Under the pieces are notes generated by a model. It ran no database searches and had not been told where the DNA came from. It was given only the letters and a program-made list of their open reading frames with translations. Shown in pieces: positions 8,493 to 16,759 of a stretch of 64,000 nt of DNA; within the stretch, counting starts at the first letter, position 1, and each line of letters begins with the position of its first letter. A program made the position numbers and the translations under genes. This DNA is from JAYRSJ01 sp041920215 (lineage in GTDB: Bacteria > Pseudomonadota > Gammaproteobacteria > Burkholderiales > Burkholderiaceae_C): positions 62,001-126,000 of the forward strand of contig JAYRSJ010000007.1 of NCBI GenBank assembly GCA_041920215.1, read 5' to 3'.

Positions 8493-9766
8493 GGCGCCGC
8501 CTGCTTGTCGTTGGGGCAGCGGCGCTGGCCGCCCTGCTGGGCGCAGCCTGGCTGGGCCTGCTGCAGCTCGGCGATGCCGCCCCGCTGCCACCCATCCGGT
8601 CCGACCAGCCGCCGCTGCTCAGCAGCCCGGCCCTGCTGGAGCGTGGCGCCTACCTGGCCCGCGCCGGCAACTGCGCCGGTTGCCATACCGCCCGCGGCGG
8701 CGCGCCGCTGGCCGGCGGCCGTCCTATCCCCACCCCCTTCGGCACCGTCTTTGCCGGCAACCTGACACCGCACCCCGGCACCGGCCTGGGCGACTGGAGC
8801 CCCGAGGAGTTCTGGAACGCGCTGCACCATGGTCGCGGCCGCGACGGCCGCCTGCTGAACCCGGCCTTCCCCTACACCAGCTACACCCGCATCAGCCGCG
8901 CCGACAGCGATGCGCTCTATGTGTGGCTGAAGAACCAGCCACCCGTCGATCAGGCCAACCGGCCGCACGAGCTGCGCTGGCCCTTCGGCAGCCAGGTCGC
9001 GCTGACCGTCTGGCGTGCCCTCTATTTCCGCGCCGCCGAGTTCAGACCTGACCCCAGCCAGGACAGCGCCTGGAACCGCGGGGCCTATCTGGTCCAGGGC
9101 CTGGGCCATTGCGCGGCCTGCCATGCACCGCGCAATGCGCTGGGCGGCACGCCCGGCGGCCTGGCCGATCTCAGCGGCGGCTGGCTGGAGGGCCTGGGCT
9201 GGTATGCGCCCTCGCTGCTGGACCCGGCCGAGGCCGGCGTCGCTGCCTGGCCGCGCGAACAGCTGCTGGCCTGGCTGCGCACCGGCCGCAGCGCGCAGGC
9301 CAGCGCGCTCGGCCCGATGGCCGAGGTGGTGCGCGACAGCACCCAGCATCTCAGCACCGCCGATCTGGATGCGATGGCGCGCTATCTGCAGAGCCTGCCG
9401 CAGCAGCGCCAGCCGCGCCGCAGCCCGCCCCAGCCCGATGGCGACTCGCGCCGGCTGGGTGCCCAGGTCTACGAGCAGCACTGCGCCAGCTGCCATGGTG
9501 AGCAGGGTCAGGGCGTGGCCGGCATCTACCCGGCCCTGGCCGGCAACCGGGTGGTGACGATGGACTCGGCCCGCAACCTGCTTCGCATCATCCAGCGCGG
9601 TGGCTTTGCGCCCGCCACCGCCGGCAATCCGCGGCCCTTCGGCATGCCGCCCTTTGCCGGCGTGCTCAGCGAGCGCGAGCTGGTCGCGGTGGCCAACCAT
9701 CTGCGCAGCAGCTGGGGCCATAGGGCCGGCGATGTGCGGCCGGCCGATCTGAGCCCGACACGCTGA
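8489..9766 (+). CDS. Trihaem cytochrome c, dehydrogenase-subunit type
   Basis: This 425-residue membrane-anchored or exported cytochrome has an N-terminal hydrophobic segment (residues 5-27). Its three haem motifs are CAGCH at 62-66, CAACH at 208-212 and CASCH at 332-336. The layout matches the cytochrome c subunits of membrane alcohol, gluconate and related dehydrogenases, which pass electrons to ubiquinone or oxidases. No dehydrogenase or small subunit gene is adjacent, so its donor is unknown. It overlaps the dihaem gene by four bases. Confidence 0.9.
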   Translation: MRRRLLVVGAAALAALLGAAWLGLLQLGDAAPLPPIRSDQPPLLSSPALLERGAYLARAGNCAGCHTARGGAPLAGGRPIPTPFGTVFAGNLTPHPGTGLGDWSPEEFWNALHHGRGRDGRLLNPAFPYTSYTRISRADSDALYVWLKNQPPVDQANRPHELRWPFGSQVALTVWRALYFRAAEFRPDPSQDSAWNRGAYLVQGLGHCAACHAPRNALGGTPGGLADLSGGWLEGLGWYAPSLLDPAEAGVAAWPREQLLAWLRTGRSAQASALGPMAEVVRDSTQHLSTADLDAMARYLQSLPQQRQPRRSPPQPDGDSRRLGAQVYEQHCASCHGEQGQGVAGIYPALAGNRVVTMDSARNLLRIIQRGGFAPATAGNPRPFGMPPFAGVLSERELVAVANHLRSSWGHRAGDVRPADLSPTR

Positions 9767-9844
9767 AGCGCCCCGGGCTGAGCTGCCCGCCCCGAAAAAC
9801 CCCTGGCCGGCAGGGCCGGTGGCGGCTGCGCAGAATCGCCGCCC

Positions 9845-11434
9845 ATGTGCGCCCAAGCCCTAGTCTGGTTCAAGAAAGACCTGCGCGTGCAGGACCATGC
9901 GCCGCTGGCCGCGGCCGCCGGCTGCGAGACGGCGCTGCCACTCTATGTGATTGAGCCCGAGGCGCTGGCCAGCCCGGAATGTGCCGCCCAGCACTGGGCC
10001 TTCACCCGTGCCGCGCTGCAGCGCCTGCGGGGCGAGTTGGCCCGGCTGGGCCTGCCGCTGTGGATCGAGCAGGGCCCGCTGCCCGAGGTGCTAGAGCGGC
10101 TGCACCGGCGCTGGCGCTTCAGCCATCTGTTCAGCCATGAGGAAACCGGCAGCGGCTGGAGCTATGCGCGCGACCTCGCGGTAGGCGGCTGGTGCCGCAG
10201 CCGCGGCGTGCTGTGGCAGGAGTTCGCCCAGACCGGGGTGGTGCGGCGCCTGCGCAGCCGGGCCGGCTGGGCCGCACGCTGGCAGCAGCGCATGGATGCG
10301 CCGCTGATCGCCGTGCCCGCCGGCCTGCGCCCGCCGGACGAGCCGACGCTGCGCGAGGGCAGGCCCTGGCCCCTGGCGATCAGCCCCGCGCACCCGCCCC
10401 TGCCCGAGCCCGATCCGCAGCCCCTGTTGAGCAGCTTTCTGACCGAGCGCGGCGCCGGCTACCGCAGCGGCCTGTCCTCGCCGCTGACGGCCGGCCACAG
10501 CTGCAGCCGGCTCAGCGCCCATCTGGCCTTCGGCACGATCTCGCTGCGCCAGGTGCACCAGGCCACCGAGGCCCAGATCGCCCGGCTGAAGGACCATGGC
10601 GGGCCAACGGCCAGCCGCCATGCCCACGCGCTGCGCGGTTTCGCCGGCCGGCTGCGCTGGCACTGCCATTTCATGCAGAAGCTGGAGGACGAGCCGCGCA
10701 TCGAGTTCGAGAACTTCGCCCGCGTCTACGACGGGCTGCGCGCCAGCGACCCGCAGCGCCTGGCCGCCTGGGCCGAGGGCCGCAGCGGCTTTCCGATGGT
10801 CGATGCCTGCATGCGCGCGCTGGCCGCCACCGGCTGGCTGAACTTCCGCATGCGGGCGATGCTGGTCAGCTTCGCCGCCTACCAGCTGTGGCTGGACTGG
10901 CGCGCGCCGGGCCTGCACCTGGCGCGCCTGTTCCTGGACTTCGAGCCCGGCATCCATTGGAGCCAGATGCAGATGCAAAGCGGCACCACCGGCATCAACA
11001 CCTTGCGCATCTACTCACCCACCAAGCAGGCGCAGGACCAGGATCCGCAGGGCCTGTTCCTGCGCCGCTGGCTGCCCGAGCTGGCCGGCGTGCCGACCGC
11101 CTGGCTGGCCACGCCCTGGCTGATGAGCCCGGCCCAGCAGCGTGCGGCCGGCTGCCGCATCGGCAGCGACTATCCGGCCCCCATCGTCGACGAGCGCGCC
11201 GCGCTGGCCGAGGCCAAGCGCCAGCTCTATGGCCTGCGCCAGACCCAGGAGGCCAGGCAGGAGGCAGCCGCCATCCAGCAGCGCCATGGTTCGCGCAAGA
11301 GCGGCCTGCCGCCCGGCCAGGCCGCGCGCCGCCGCGCCAGGCCCGAGCCCGCCGCCGCAGCACAGCAGCTGGACCTGTTCGACGCAGCAGCGCAGACGCG
11401 CTCGGCACCAGAAGACGCGCATGAAACAAGATAG
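9845..11434 (+). CDS. Cryptochrome/photolyase family flavoprotein
   Basis: This 529-residue protein has an N-terminal photolyase Rossmann domain (VWFKKDLRVQDHAPL at residues 7-21) and a C-terminal FAD-binding helical domain. Conserved segments are SRLSAHLAFGTISLRQV, the WHCHFMQKLE region, MVDACMRALAATGWLNFRMR, and the FAD loop around GIHWSQMQMQSG. It probably repairs cyclobutane pyrimidine dimers using blue light, although a signalling cryptochrome role cannot be excluded. The last hundred residues form a basic, low-complexity tail (RKSGLPPGQAARRRARP). Its final codons overlap the DUF2256 gene by 14 bases. Confidence 0.88.
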   Translation: MCAQALVWFKKDLRVQDHAPLAAAAGCETALPLYVIEPEALASPECAAQHWAFTRAALQRLRGELARLGLPLWIEQGPLPEVLERLHRRWRFSHLFSHEETGSGWSYARDLAVGGWCRSRGVLWQEFAQTGVVRRLRSRAGWAARWQQRMDAPLIAVPAGLRPPDEPTLREGRPWPLAISPAHPPLPEPDPQPLLSSFLTERGAGYRSGLSSPLTAGHSCSRLSAHLAFGTISLRQVHQATEAQIARLKDHGGPTASRHAHALRGFAGRLRWHCHFMQKLEDEPRIEFENFARVYDGLRASDPQRLAAWAEGRSGFPMVDACMRALAATGWLNFRMRAMLVSFAAYQLWLDWRAPGLHLARLFLDFEPGIHWSQMQMQSGTTGINTLRIYSPTKQAQDQDPQGLFLRRWLPELAGVPTAWLATPWLMSPAQQRAAGCRIGSDYPAPIVDERAALAEAKRQLYGLRQTQEARQEAAAIQQRHGSRKSGLPPGQAARRRARPEPAAAAQQLDLFDAAAQTRSAPEDAHETR

Positions 11435-11591
11435 CAGCAGACAGCACAGGGGCAACAAGCGCAGCCTGCCCAGCAAGCCCTGCAGTGTCTGCGGCCGGCC
11501 CATGAGCTGGCGCAAGGCCTGGGCGCGCTGCTGGGACGAGGTGCGGTACTGCAGCGAGGCCTGCCGCCGCGGCCGCGGCGTTGCGCGCTGA
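11421..11591 (+). CDS. DUF2256 domain-containing small zinc-ribbon-like protein
   Basis: This 56-residue basic protein has the DUF2256 pattern: LPSKPCSVCGRPMSWRKAW, then WDEVRYCSEACRR. The paired CxxC and CxxxC would bind one zinc ion. The ATG at 11421 lies inside the last codons of the photolyase gene in another frame, so translation is probably coupled. DUF2256 genes are often found beside photolyase or cryptochrome genes, but their function is not established. Nothing in the sequence indicates a catalytic activity. Confidence 0.85.
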   Translation: MKQDSSRQHRGNKRSLPSKPCSVCGRPMSWRKAWARCWDEVRYCSEACRRGRGVAR

Positions 11592-11685
11592 CGGGGCGGG
11601 CACCGCGACCCCATAGAAACCCTTGGTTTCCGGGTGTAACTGCGGCCTTTGTCACGCGGCCCCAGAGCGGCAGAAAACACCCCCC

Positions 11686-11712
11686 TCAAGCACGGGGTGT
11701 TTGCACCGATAG
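11686..11712 (+). promoter_or_regulatory. Candidate sigma-28 (FliA) promoter of the chemoreceptor gene
   Basis: TCAA at 11686-11689, then 15 bases, then ACCGATAG at 11705-11712. The sigma-28 consensus is TAAA-N15-GCCGATAA, so the match is 3 of 4 and 6 of 8 with exact spacing. It lies about 60 bp upstream of the chemoreceptor start, and chemoreceptors are typical sigma-28 targets. The -35 match is imperfect. Confidence 0.5.
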
Positions 11713-11771
11713 TCCGGCCTGCTGCCGCAATGGACGGCCCTGCACAACCGACTTTGACCGAGGGAATCCCG

Positions 11772-13340
11772 ATGACATTTCTGACCAAGCTGCGCATCAG
11801 CCAGCGTCTGGCCGTCAGCTATGCCTTGCTGGTGCTGCTGCTGATCGCGATCGGCAGCTATGGCGCCGGCAATGCCAACCGCCTGGCCCAGGATCTGGAC
11901 AGCACCGCCAACACCAGCCTGGTGAAGATCGCCGCGGCCAATGCGCTGGAGAGCAATGTCAACGAGATCGCCCGCGCCGCCCGCGATCTGCTGCTGCTGG
12001 ACGAGGCCCGCCAGATCAAGCGCCAGAACGCCGCCATCAATGCCGCGGTGGCCGAGACCGAGAAACAGCTGGCCAGCCTCGAGCAGGGGCTCGACGCCAA
12101 CACCGAGGCCAAGGAGCGCGGCCTGATCGAGCAGGTGCGCAACCAGGAGAAGAGCTTTCTGGCCGCGGTGGCGCAGTTCCGCGCCGCTGCCGACGAGGGC
12201 AACCCGGAGGAGGCCCGCGAGCGCCTGATCAATATCGTGCGCCCGGCCCAGACCGCCTACCAGGCCAGCCTCAAGGCCCTGGTAGATCTGCAGTTCGACA
12301 ATGCCCGCAGCCTGGCCGTCTCCGGCGGCGAGCTGGCGCGCAGCTCGGTGCTGGTCACCGCGCTGCTGGTCGCGGTGGCCGCGGCCATAGGCCTGGGTGG
12401 CGGCTGGGCCATCGCCCGCTCCATCGTGCTGCCGGCCCGTCGGGCCCAGGCTGCGGCGCAGGCCATCAGCGCCGGCGATCTGACCCAGCGCATCGAGGTC
12501 GAGGGGCATGACGAGCTGAGCCAGATGCTGCACGCCATGCACGAGATGCAGCTGGCCCTGTCGGGCGTGGTGCATAGCGTCAGCAGCGCCGCCACCGCGG
12601 TGGCCCACAACAGCGGCATGATCGCCGGCAGCAACCAAGACTTGTCGGACCGCACCGCCCGCTCCGCTGCCAGCCTGCAGAACACCGCCGCCTCGGTCGA
12701 GCAGATCGCCTCCAACCTGACCGGCGCCAGCGAGCTGACCCGCAAGGCGGCCGGCATCGCCAGCAAGGCCCGCCAATCGGCCTCCGCCGGTGGCCAGGTG
12801 GTCAGCCAGGTGGTGGCCACGATGGATGAGATCAACAGCAGCTCGCGCAAGATCGGCGACATCATCGGCGTGATCGACGGCATCGCCTTCCAGACCAATA
12901 TCCTGGCACTGAATGCGGCGGTGGAAGCCGCCCGCGCCGGCGAGCATGGCCGCGGCTTTGCGGTCGTCGCCTCCGAGGTGCGGGCCCTGGCCTCGCGCAG
13001 CGCCCAGGCCGCCAAGGAGATCAAGGTGCTGATCCACGAGTCCTCGGTCAAGGTCGAGGCCGGCACCGCCCTGGTCAACAACGCCGGCGCCACCATCCGT
13101 TCGGTGGTGGACGAGGTCAACAATATGGGCCAGCTGATCGAAGAGATCTCGCACTCGGCCCAAGAACAGGCCGCCGGCGTCGGCGTGGTCAACAGCGCGA
13201 TGAGCGAGCTGGACCGCACGACCCAGCAGAACACCACCCTGGTGGACGAGCTGAGCCGCTCCACCGACGAGCTCAAGAGCAGTTCCTCGCGCCTGCTCGA
13301 TGCGGTGAGCTTCTTCCGCGCCAGCCCGGCCAAGGGCTGA
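11772..13340 (+). CDS. Methyl-accepting chemotaxis protein
   Basis: This 522-residue receptor has transmembrane segments at about residues 13-31 and 190-214. These flank a periplasmic four-helix-bundle ligand domain of about 160 residues. A HAMP linker follows and then a cytoplasmic signalling domain whose tip reads GIAFQTNILALNAAVEAARAG, the CheA/CheW contact hairpin. No C-terminal NWETF-like CheR tether is present. The ATG at 11772 is preceded by GAGGGA; an upstream in-frame start at 11649 is not supported. It is followed by a terminator-like hairpin. Confidence 0.93.
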   Translation: MTFLTKLRISQRLAVSYALLVLLLIAIGSYGAGNANRLAQDLDSTANTSLVKIAAANALESNVNEIARAARDLLLLDEARQIKRQNAAINAAVAETEKQLASLEQGLDANTEAKERGLIEQVRNQEKSFLAAVAQFRAAADEGNPEEARERLINIVRPAQTAYQASLKALVDLQFDNARSLAVSGGELARSSVLVTALLVAVAAAIGLGGGWAIARSIVLPARRAQAAAQAISAGDLTQRIEVEGHDELSQMLHAMHEMQLALSGVVHSVSSAATAVAHNSGMIAGSNQDLSDRTARSAASLQNTAASVEQIASNLTGASELTRKAAGIASKARQSASAGGQVVSQVVATMDEINSSSRKIGDIIGVIDGIAFQTNILALNAAVEAARAGEHGRGFAVVASEVRALASRSAQAAKEIKVLIHESSVKVEAGTALVNNAGATIRSVVDEVNNMGQLIEEISHSAQEQAAGVGVVNSAMSELDRTTQQNTTLVDELSRSTDELKSSSSRLLDAVSFFRASPAKG

Positions 13341-13384
13341 GCGCCGCAGCGCGCGGCGGCACGCCGCTTCGCGCCTGCACCCAC

Positions 13385-13413
13385 AGGGCCTTCCCAGCCG
13401 GGCAGGCCCTTTG
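13385..13413 (+). terminator. Probable intrinsic terminator after the chemoreceptor gene
   Basis: AGGGCCT (13385-13391) pairs with AGGCCCT (13404-13410), and CCC/GGG inside the loop extends the stem. A short T-rich run TTTGTCATT follows. It lies 45 bp after the chemoreceptor stop. The T-tract is interrupted, so termination may be partial. Confidence 0.6.
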
Positions 13414-13499
13414 TCATTGGCGTGCCAACAAGCGCACAAGCGTGCCGCCTACCGCCGTTCAACACGGGGTCAGGTCTCCACCCCGCGGCATCCCGCCTG

Positions 13500-13545
13500 T
13501 ATATTGCCGGCACTCAAGCCGACCTGACGGCAATCAAGCGTCAGG
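13500..13545 (+). promoter_or_regulatory. Candidate -10 element and hairpin-forming leader of the Aer-like gene
   Basis: TATATT at 13500-13505 is a 5 of 6 match to a -10 hexamer, but no good -35 is seen. Downstream, CCTGACG (13523-13529) and CGTCAGG (13539-13545) form a perfect 7-bp inverted repeat with a 9-base loop. A second pair, TTGCCG (13504-13509) and CGGCAA (13528-13533), shares bases with the first, so the two folds exclude each other. The element lies 34 bp ahead of the Aer-like start codon. Confidence 0.4.
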
Positions 13546-13578
13546 CGAAGGCAGAGGCAGCAGTCTTCAGGAGTACAG

Positions 13579-15219
13579 ATGCGCGATACCGGCCCGGTTA
13601 CCCAGAACGAATACCTCATCCCGGCCGGCGAAACCCTGGTCTCCACCACCGATCTGCAGGGCCGCATCCTCTACTGCAATCCGGCCTTCATCCAGGTCAG
13701 CGGCTATGCGGCCGAGGAGCTGATGGGCCAGCCGCACAATATGATCCGCCACCCGGACATGCCGGCCGAGGCCTTCCGCGACCTCTGGGCCACCATCGAG
13801 AGCGGCCGCCCCTGGTCGGCCCTGGTGAAGAACCGGCGCAAGAACGGCGACCATTACTGGGTGCAGGCCAACGTCACTCCGCTGCTGGACGAGCAGGGCC
13901 GGCCGCAGGGCTATATGTCGGTACGCACCGTGCCGGAGCGGCCCGCGGTGGCCGCCGCCGAGGCCCTCTATGCCCGCATGCGGCAAAACAGCCAGCTGCG
14001 CCTGCGGGCCGGCGATCTGCTCGACCTCAGCTGGCAGGGCCGGCTGGCGCGCGCGCTGCGTCCCAGCCTGAAGACCCGTCTCGCACTGACCGTGCTGCTG
14101 GCCCTGCTGCTGGGCATGGCCCTAGGCCGCACCAGCAGCGCCGGCGGTGCTGGTCTGGGCCTTGCGCTGCTGCTGGCGGCTCTGGGCCTGGCCGGCCTGG
14201 GCGGCTGGTATCTGAACCAGGCCACGCTGGCGCCGCTGCGCACGCTGGAGCGCTTTGCCAACCGCATGGCCGCCGGTGATCTGACCCAGCGGCTGCAGCG
14301 CAGCCATGGCGACGAGATCGGCCGTATCGAGACCGCGCTGGCCCAGCTCAATGTCAATCTGATGTCCATCGTCCGCGACACCCGCAACGGCGTGCTGCAG
14401 GTGCGCGAGGGCAGCCAGGTGATCGCCAGCGGCAATCTGGACCTCTCGGCCCGCACCGAGTCCCAGGCCAGCAGCCTGGAGCAGACAGCCGCCGCGGTGG
14501 AGCAGATCACCAGCACCGTGCATGCCAGCACCGAGATGGCCGCCCAGGCCGCGCGCCAGGCCGAGGCTGCCCGCCAGGTCAGCGAGCACAGCGCCGCCTC
14601 GGTCGAGCAGCTCAGCCAGACCATGGAGCGCATCAGCGCCGCGTCGGCCCGCATCGCGGACATCATCCAGGTGGTCGACGGCATCGCCTTCCAGACCAAT
14701 CTGCTGGCCCTCAATGCGGCGGTGGAGGCGGCCCGTGCCGGCGAGCAGGGCCGCGGTTTCGCGGTGGTGGCCGCCGAGGTGCGCCGACTGGCCCAGCGCA
14801 GCGCCGATGCGGCCAAGGAGATACGCATGCTGATCGCCGCCTCGGGCGAACGGGTGGCCGAGGGCGACAGCCAGGTGCGCCAGGCCCACCAGTCCATGGC
14901 TGCGGTGCAGGGTGCGGTGGCCGAGGTCGACAGCCTGATCCAGCGCATCAGCCAGGGCATGCGCGAGCAGATGCAGGGCATGGACCAGATCAATGCGGCC
15001 GTCTCGCAGCTGGACAGCCTGACCCAGCAGAATGCAGCCCTGGTGGAAGAGGTGGCCGCCTCGGCCCAGGACCTCAACCTGCAGGCCGGCGAGGTGGCCA
15101 GCGCGGTAGGCGTGTTCAGGCTGCAGGGCCAGGCCCGCAGCAGCACGGCCGACGCGGTGGCGCTGCGGCGCGCCGCCAAGGCGAAGCAGGGTCAAAAGAA
15201 CGCCGGAAGAGCTGCCTGA
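13579..15219 (+). CDS. Aer-like PAS-domain aerotaxis receptor
   Basis: This 546-residue receptor has an N-terminal PAS domain (about residues 10-118) containing HNMIRHPDMPAEAFRDLW, the FAD-binding signature of Aer. It therefore probably senses redox state or oxygen from the cytoplasm. Two closely spaced hydrophobic segments (about 168-183 and 190-212) make a membrane hairpin with almost no periplasmic part. A HAMP region and a signalling domain with tip GIAFQTNLLALNAAVEAARAG follow. The ATG at 13579 has AGGAG upstream. It sits head to tail behind another chemoreceptor gene. Confidence 0.93.
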   Translation: MRDTGPVTQNEYLIPAGETLVSTTDLQGRILYCNPAFIQVSGYAAEELMGQPHNMIRHPDMPAEAFRDLWATIESGRPWSALVKNRRKNGDHYWVQANVTPLLDEQGRPQGYMSVRTVPERPAVAAAEALYARMRQNSQLRLRAGDLLDLSWQGRLARALRPSLKTRLALTVLLALLLGMALGRTSSAGGAGLGLALLLAALGLAGLGGWYLNQATLAPLRTLERFANRMAAGDLTQRLQRSHGDEIGRIETALAQLNVNLMSIVRDTRNGVLQVREGSQVIASGNLDLSARTESQASSLEQTAAAVEQITSTVHASTEMAAQAARQAEAARQVSEHSAASVEQLSQTMERISAASARIADIIQVVDGIAFQTNLLALNAAVEAARAGEQGRGFAVVAAEVRRLAQRSADAAKEIRMLIAASGERVAEGDSQVRQAHQSMAAVQGAVAEVDSLIQRISQGMREQMQGMDQINAAVSQLDSLTQQNAALVEEVAASAQDLNLQAGEVASAVGVFRLQGQARSSTADAVALRRAAKAKQGQKNAGRAA

Positions 15220-15262
15220 AAGCGCCTGAAGCAGCGTCCACGCCGGGCGCCGGGTTAGCCGA

Positions 15263-15568
15263 TCAGGCCTGGATGTCCAGCAGCGCGCCGGTGGTATTGA
15301 TCTGAGTCTGCAGCACGCGCAGATTGGCGACGTAGCTGTAGGTGGCCGAGCGCTGCTCGACCAGCTCGCGCTCGGCAGAAACGCCGGCCTGGGCTTCCTG
15401 GGCGCGGCTGACCTTGACGCCCGCCTCATTGGGCAGGGTGGCCAGGCTCACCGCCTCGCGCCGGTAGCCCGGGGTCGACAGATTGGCCACGTTCTGAGCC
15501 GACGCGCGCAGCCGCTCCTGGGCGGCGCCGATGCCGGTCAAGGCGGTGGACATGCTGATCGAGGACAT
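15263..15568 (-). CDS. Small orphan flagellar rod/hook-type protein
   Basis: This 101-residue protein has the N-terminal signature of axial flagellar proteins: MSTALTGIGAAQERL followed by ASAQNVANLSTPGYRR, the ANxxNxxTxGY motif of FlgB, FlgC, FlgE, FlgF and FlgG. The C-terminal part (residues 78-101, YSYVANLRVLQTQINTTGAL) resembles the terminal coiled-coil helix. There is almost no central domain, and the length is below the usual 130-140 of FlgB/FlgC. The ATG at 15568 has AGGAG upstream, and a near-perfect sigma-28 promoter lies at 15618-15644. No other flagellar structural gene is in the window. Confidence 0.85.
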   Translation of the reverse strand: MSSISMSTALTGIGAAQERLRASAQNVANLSTPGYRREAVSLATLPNEAGVKVSRAQEAQAGVSAERELVEQRSATYSYVANLRVLQTQINTTGALLDIQA

Positions 15569-15617
15569 GGCGGATGCTCCTGTACTGCGGGCGGGGAGCC
15601 GGATGCTGTTGTTCGTG

Positions 15618-15644
15618 CTATCGGCCGGTTTTTGGCGAACTTTA
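15618..15644 (-). promoter_or_regulatory. Strong sigma-28 (FliA) promoter
   Basis: Read on the minus strand, TAAAGTT (15644-15638) and GCCGATAG (15625-15618) are separated so that TAAA and the -10 octamer have exactly 15 bases between them. The octamer matches GCCGATAA at 7 of 8 and the -35 matches fully. The expected start near 15610 leaves about 40 bases of leader before the rod-like gene at 15568. Confidence 0.8.
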
Positions 15645-15728
15645 GAAAAGAATGCATTTCCCCGCCCATTTCTTTTCTGCAGGGACAATGGCGGCCGGCA
15701 ATAGTGCACAGGACAGAGAGAGCGGCGC

Positions 15729-16691
15729 ATGACGATTCAGTGGTTTCCCGGACATATGAATTCCACCCGGAACGCGATCCGGGAGCGGATGAAGGCCGGG
15801 CTGGACGTGGTGATCGAGCTGCTGGACGCCCGTCTGCCCGGCTCCAGCCGCAACCCGCTGCTGGCCCAGCTGACCGAGGGCAAGCCCACGCTGAAGCTGC
15901 TGAACAAGCAGGATCTGGCCGATCCGACCCGCAGCGAAGCCTGGCTGGCCCATTACAACGGCCTGCCCGAGACCCGCGCCATCGGCCTGGACGCCAGCAT
16001 CGTCGCGCCGGCCAAGGCCTTGATGAAGGAATGCCGGCTGCTCGCGCCGAATCGCGGCGGCATGGCCAAGCCGCTGCGGGTGTTGATCTGCGGCATTCCC
16101 AATGTGGGCAAGTCCACACTGATCAACACCTTGATGGGCAAGCGTGCCACCAAGACCGGCGACGAGCCCGGCATCACCAAGGTCGAGCAGAAGCTGGTGC
16201 TGGAGAACGATTTCTATCTGTTCGACACCCCCGGCATGCTGTGGCCCAAGATCACCGTGCCCGAGAGCGGCTTCAAGCTGGCCGCCAGCGGTGCGATCGG
16301 CCGCAATGCCTTTGTCGAGGAAGAGGTGGCGGTGGAACTGCTCGCCTATCTGCGCCAGCACTATGCGGCCGCGTTGATCGAGCGCTACCGGCTGGAGATC
16401 AGCGCCGAACTGAGCGATGAGGAGTTGCTGGAGCAGCTGGGCCGCAAACGCGGCGCGGTGATGAGCGGCGGCCGGGTCAATCTGCAGAAGGCCGCCGAGA
16501 TCCTGATGTACGAGTTCCGCCAGGGCGTGCTGGGCCGCATCACGCTGGAGACACCGGCCGAGTTCGCCGCCTGGGAGGCCCGCGCCGTCGCGGCCGAGGC
16601 CCGCGAACTGGCGCAGCGGGCCGCGCGCAAGGCGGCGCGCAAGAGTGGCCGCAAATTCATTGCCGACGACCAGGACGATAGCGAAGACTAG
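15729..16691 (+). CDS. rbgA: Ribosome biogenesis GTPase, RbgA/YlqF family
   Basis: This 320-residue circularly permuted GTPase begins with IQWFPGHMNSTRNAI, the RbgA start motif. The G motifs appear in permuted order: NKQD (G4) first, then GIPNVGKST (G1) and DTPGML (G3). Family members help late assembly of the large ribosomal subunit. The C-terminal domain (about 210-300) ends in a basic Ala/Arg-rich tail. It is divergent from the flagellar rod-like gene. A hairpin-rich leader separates it from the beta-oxidation operon downstream. Confidence 0.93.
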   Translation: MTIQWFPGHMNSTRNAIRERMKAGLDVVIELLDARLPGSSRNPLLAQLTEGKPTLKLLNKQDLADPTRSEAWLAHYNGLPETRAIGLDASIVAPAKALMKECRLLAPNRGGMAKPLRVLICGIPNVGKSTLINTLMGKRATKTGDEPGITKVEQKLVLENDFYLFDTPGMLWPKITVPESGFKLAASGAIGRNAFVEEEVAVELLAYLRQHYAAALIERYRLEISAELSDEELLEQLGRKRGAVMSGGRVNLQKAAEILMYEFRQGVLGRITLETPAEFAAWEARAVAAEARELAQRAARKAARKSGRKFIADDQDDSED

Positions 16692-16700
16692 TGAAAGCGA

Positions 16701-16759
16701 TAGGGCCCGCGGCGAGCGCTTGGCCCTAGGGTGCGTCTCCAGCCCACCATCATGGAGAC
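16701..16759 (+). promoter_or_regulatory. Two inverted repeats ahead of the acyl-CoA dehydrogenase gene
   Basis: TAGGGCC (16701-16707) pairs with GGCCCTA (16722-16728) just after the GTPase gene; no T-tract follows. GTCTCCA (16735-16741) pairs with TGGAGAC (16753-16759), and the second arm contains the GGAGA that serves as ribosome binding site for the start at 16767. The second repeat could hide the ribosome binding site in RNA or be a repressor site in DNA. Confidence 0.45.

Noticed and set aside
9780..9835. GC-rich inverted segments before the photolyase gene as a terminator
   Set aside because: Pairing is imperfect and no T-tract is present.
11616..11630. GAAACC-CTT-GGTTTC hairpin after the DUF2256 gene as a terminator
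   Set aside because: The stem is only six pairs with a tight loop and no T-tract follows.
13500..13578. A c-di-GMP riboswitch before the Aer-like gene
   Set aside because: The conserved GEMM core sequences were not found; only simple inverted repeats are present.
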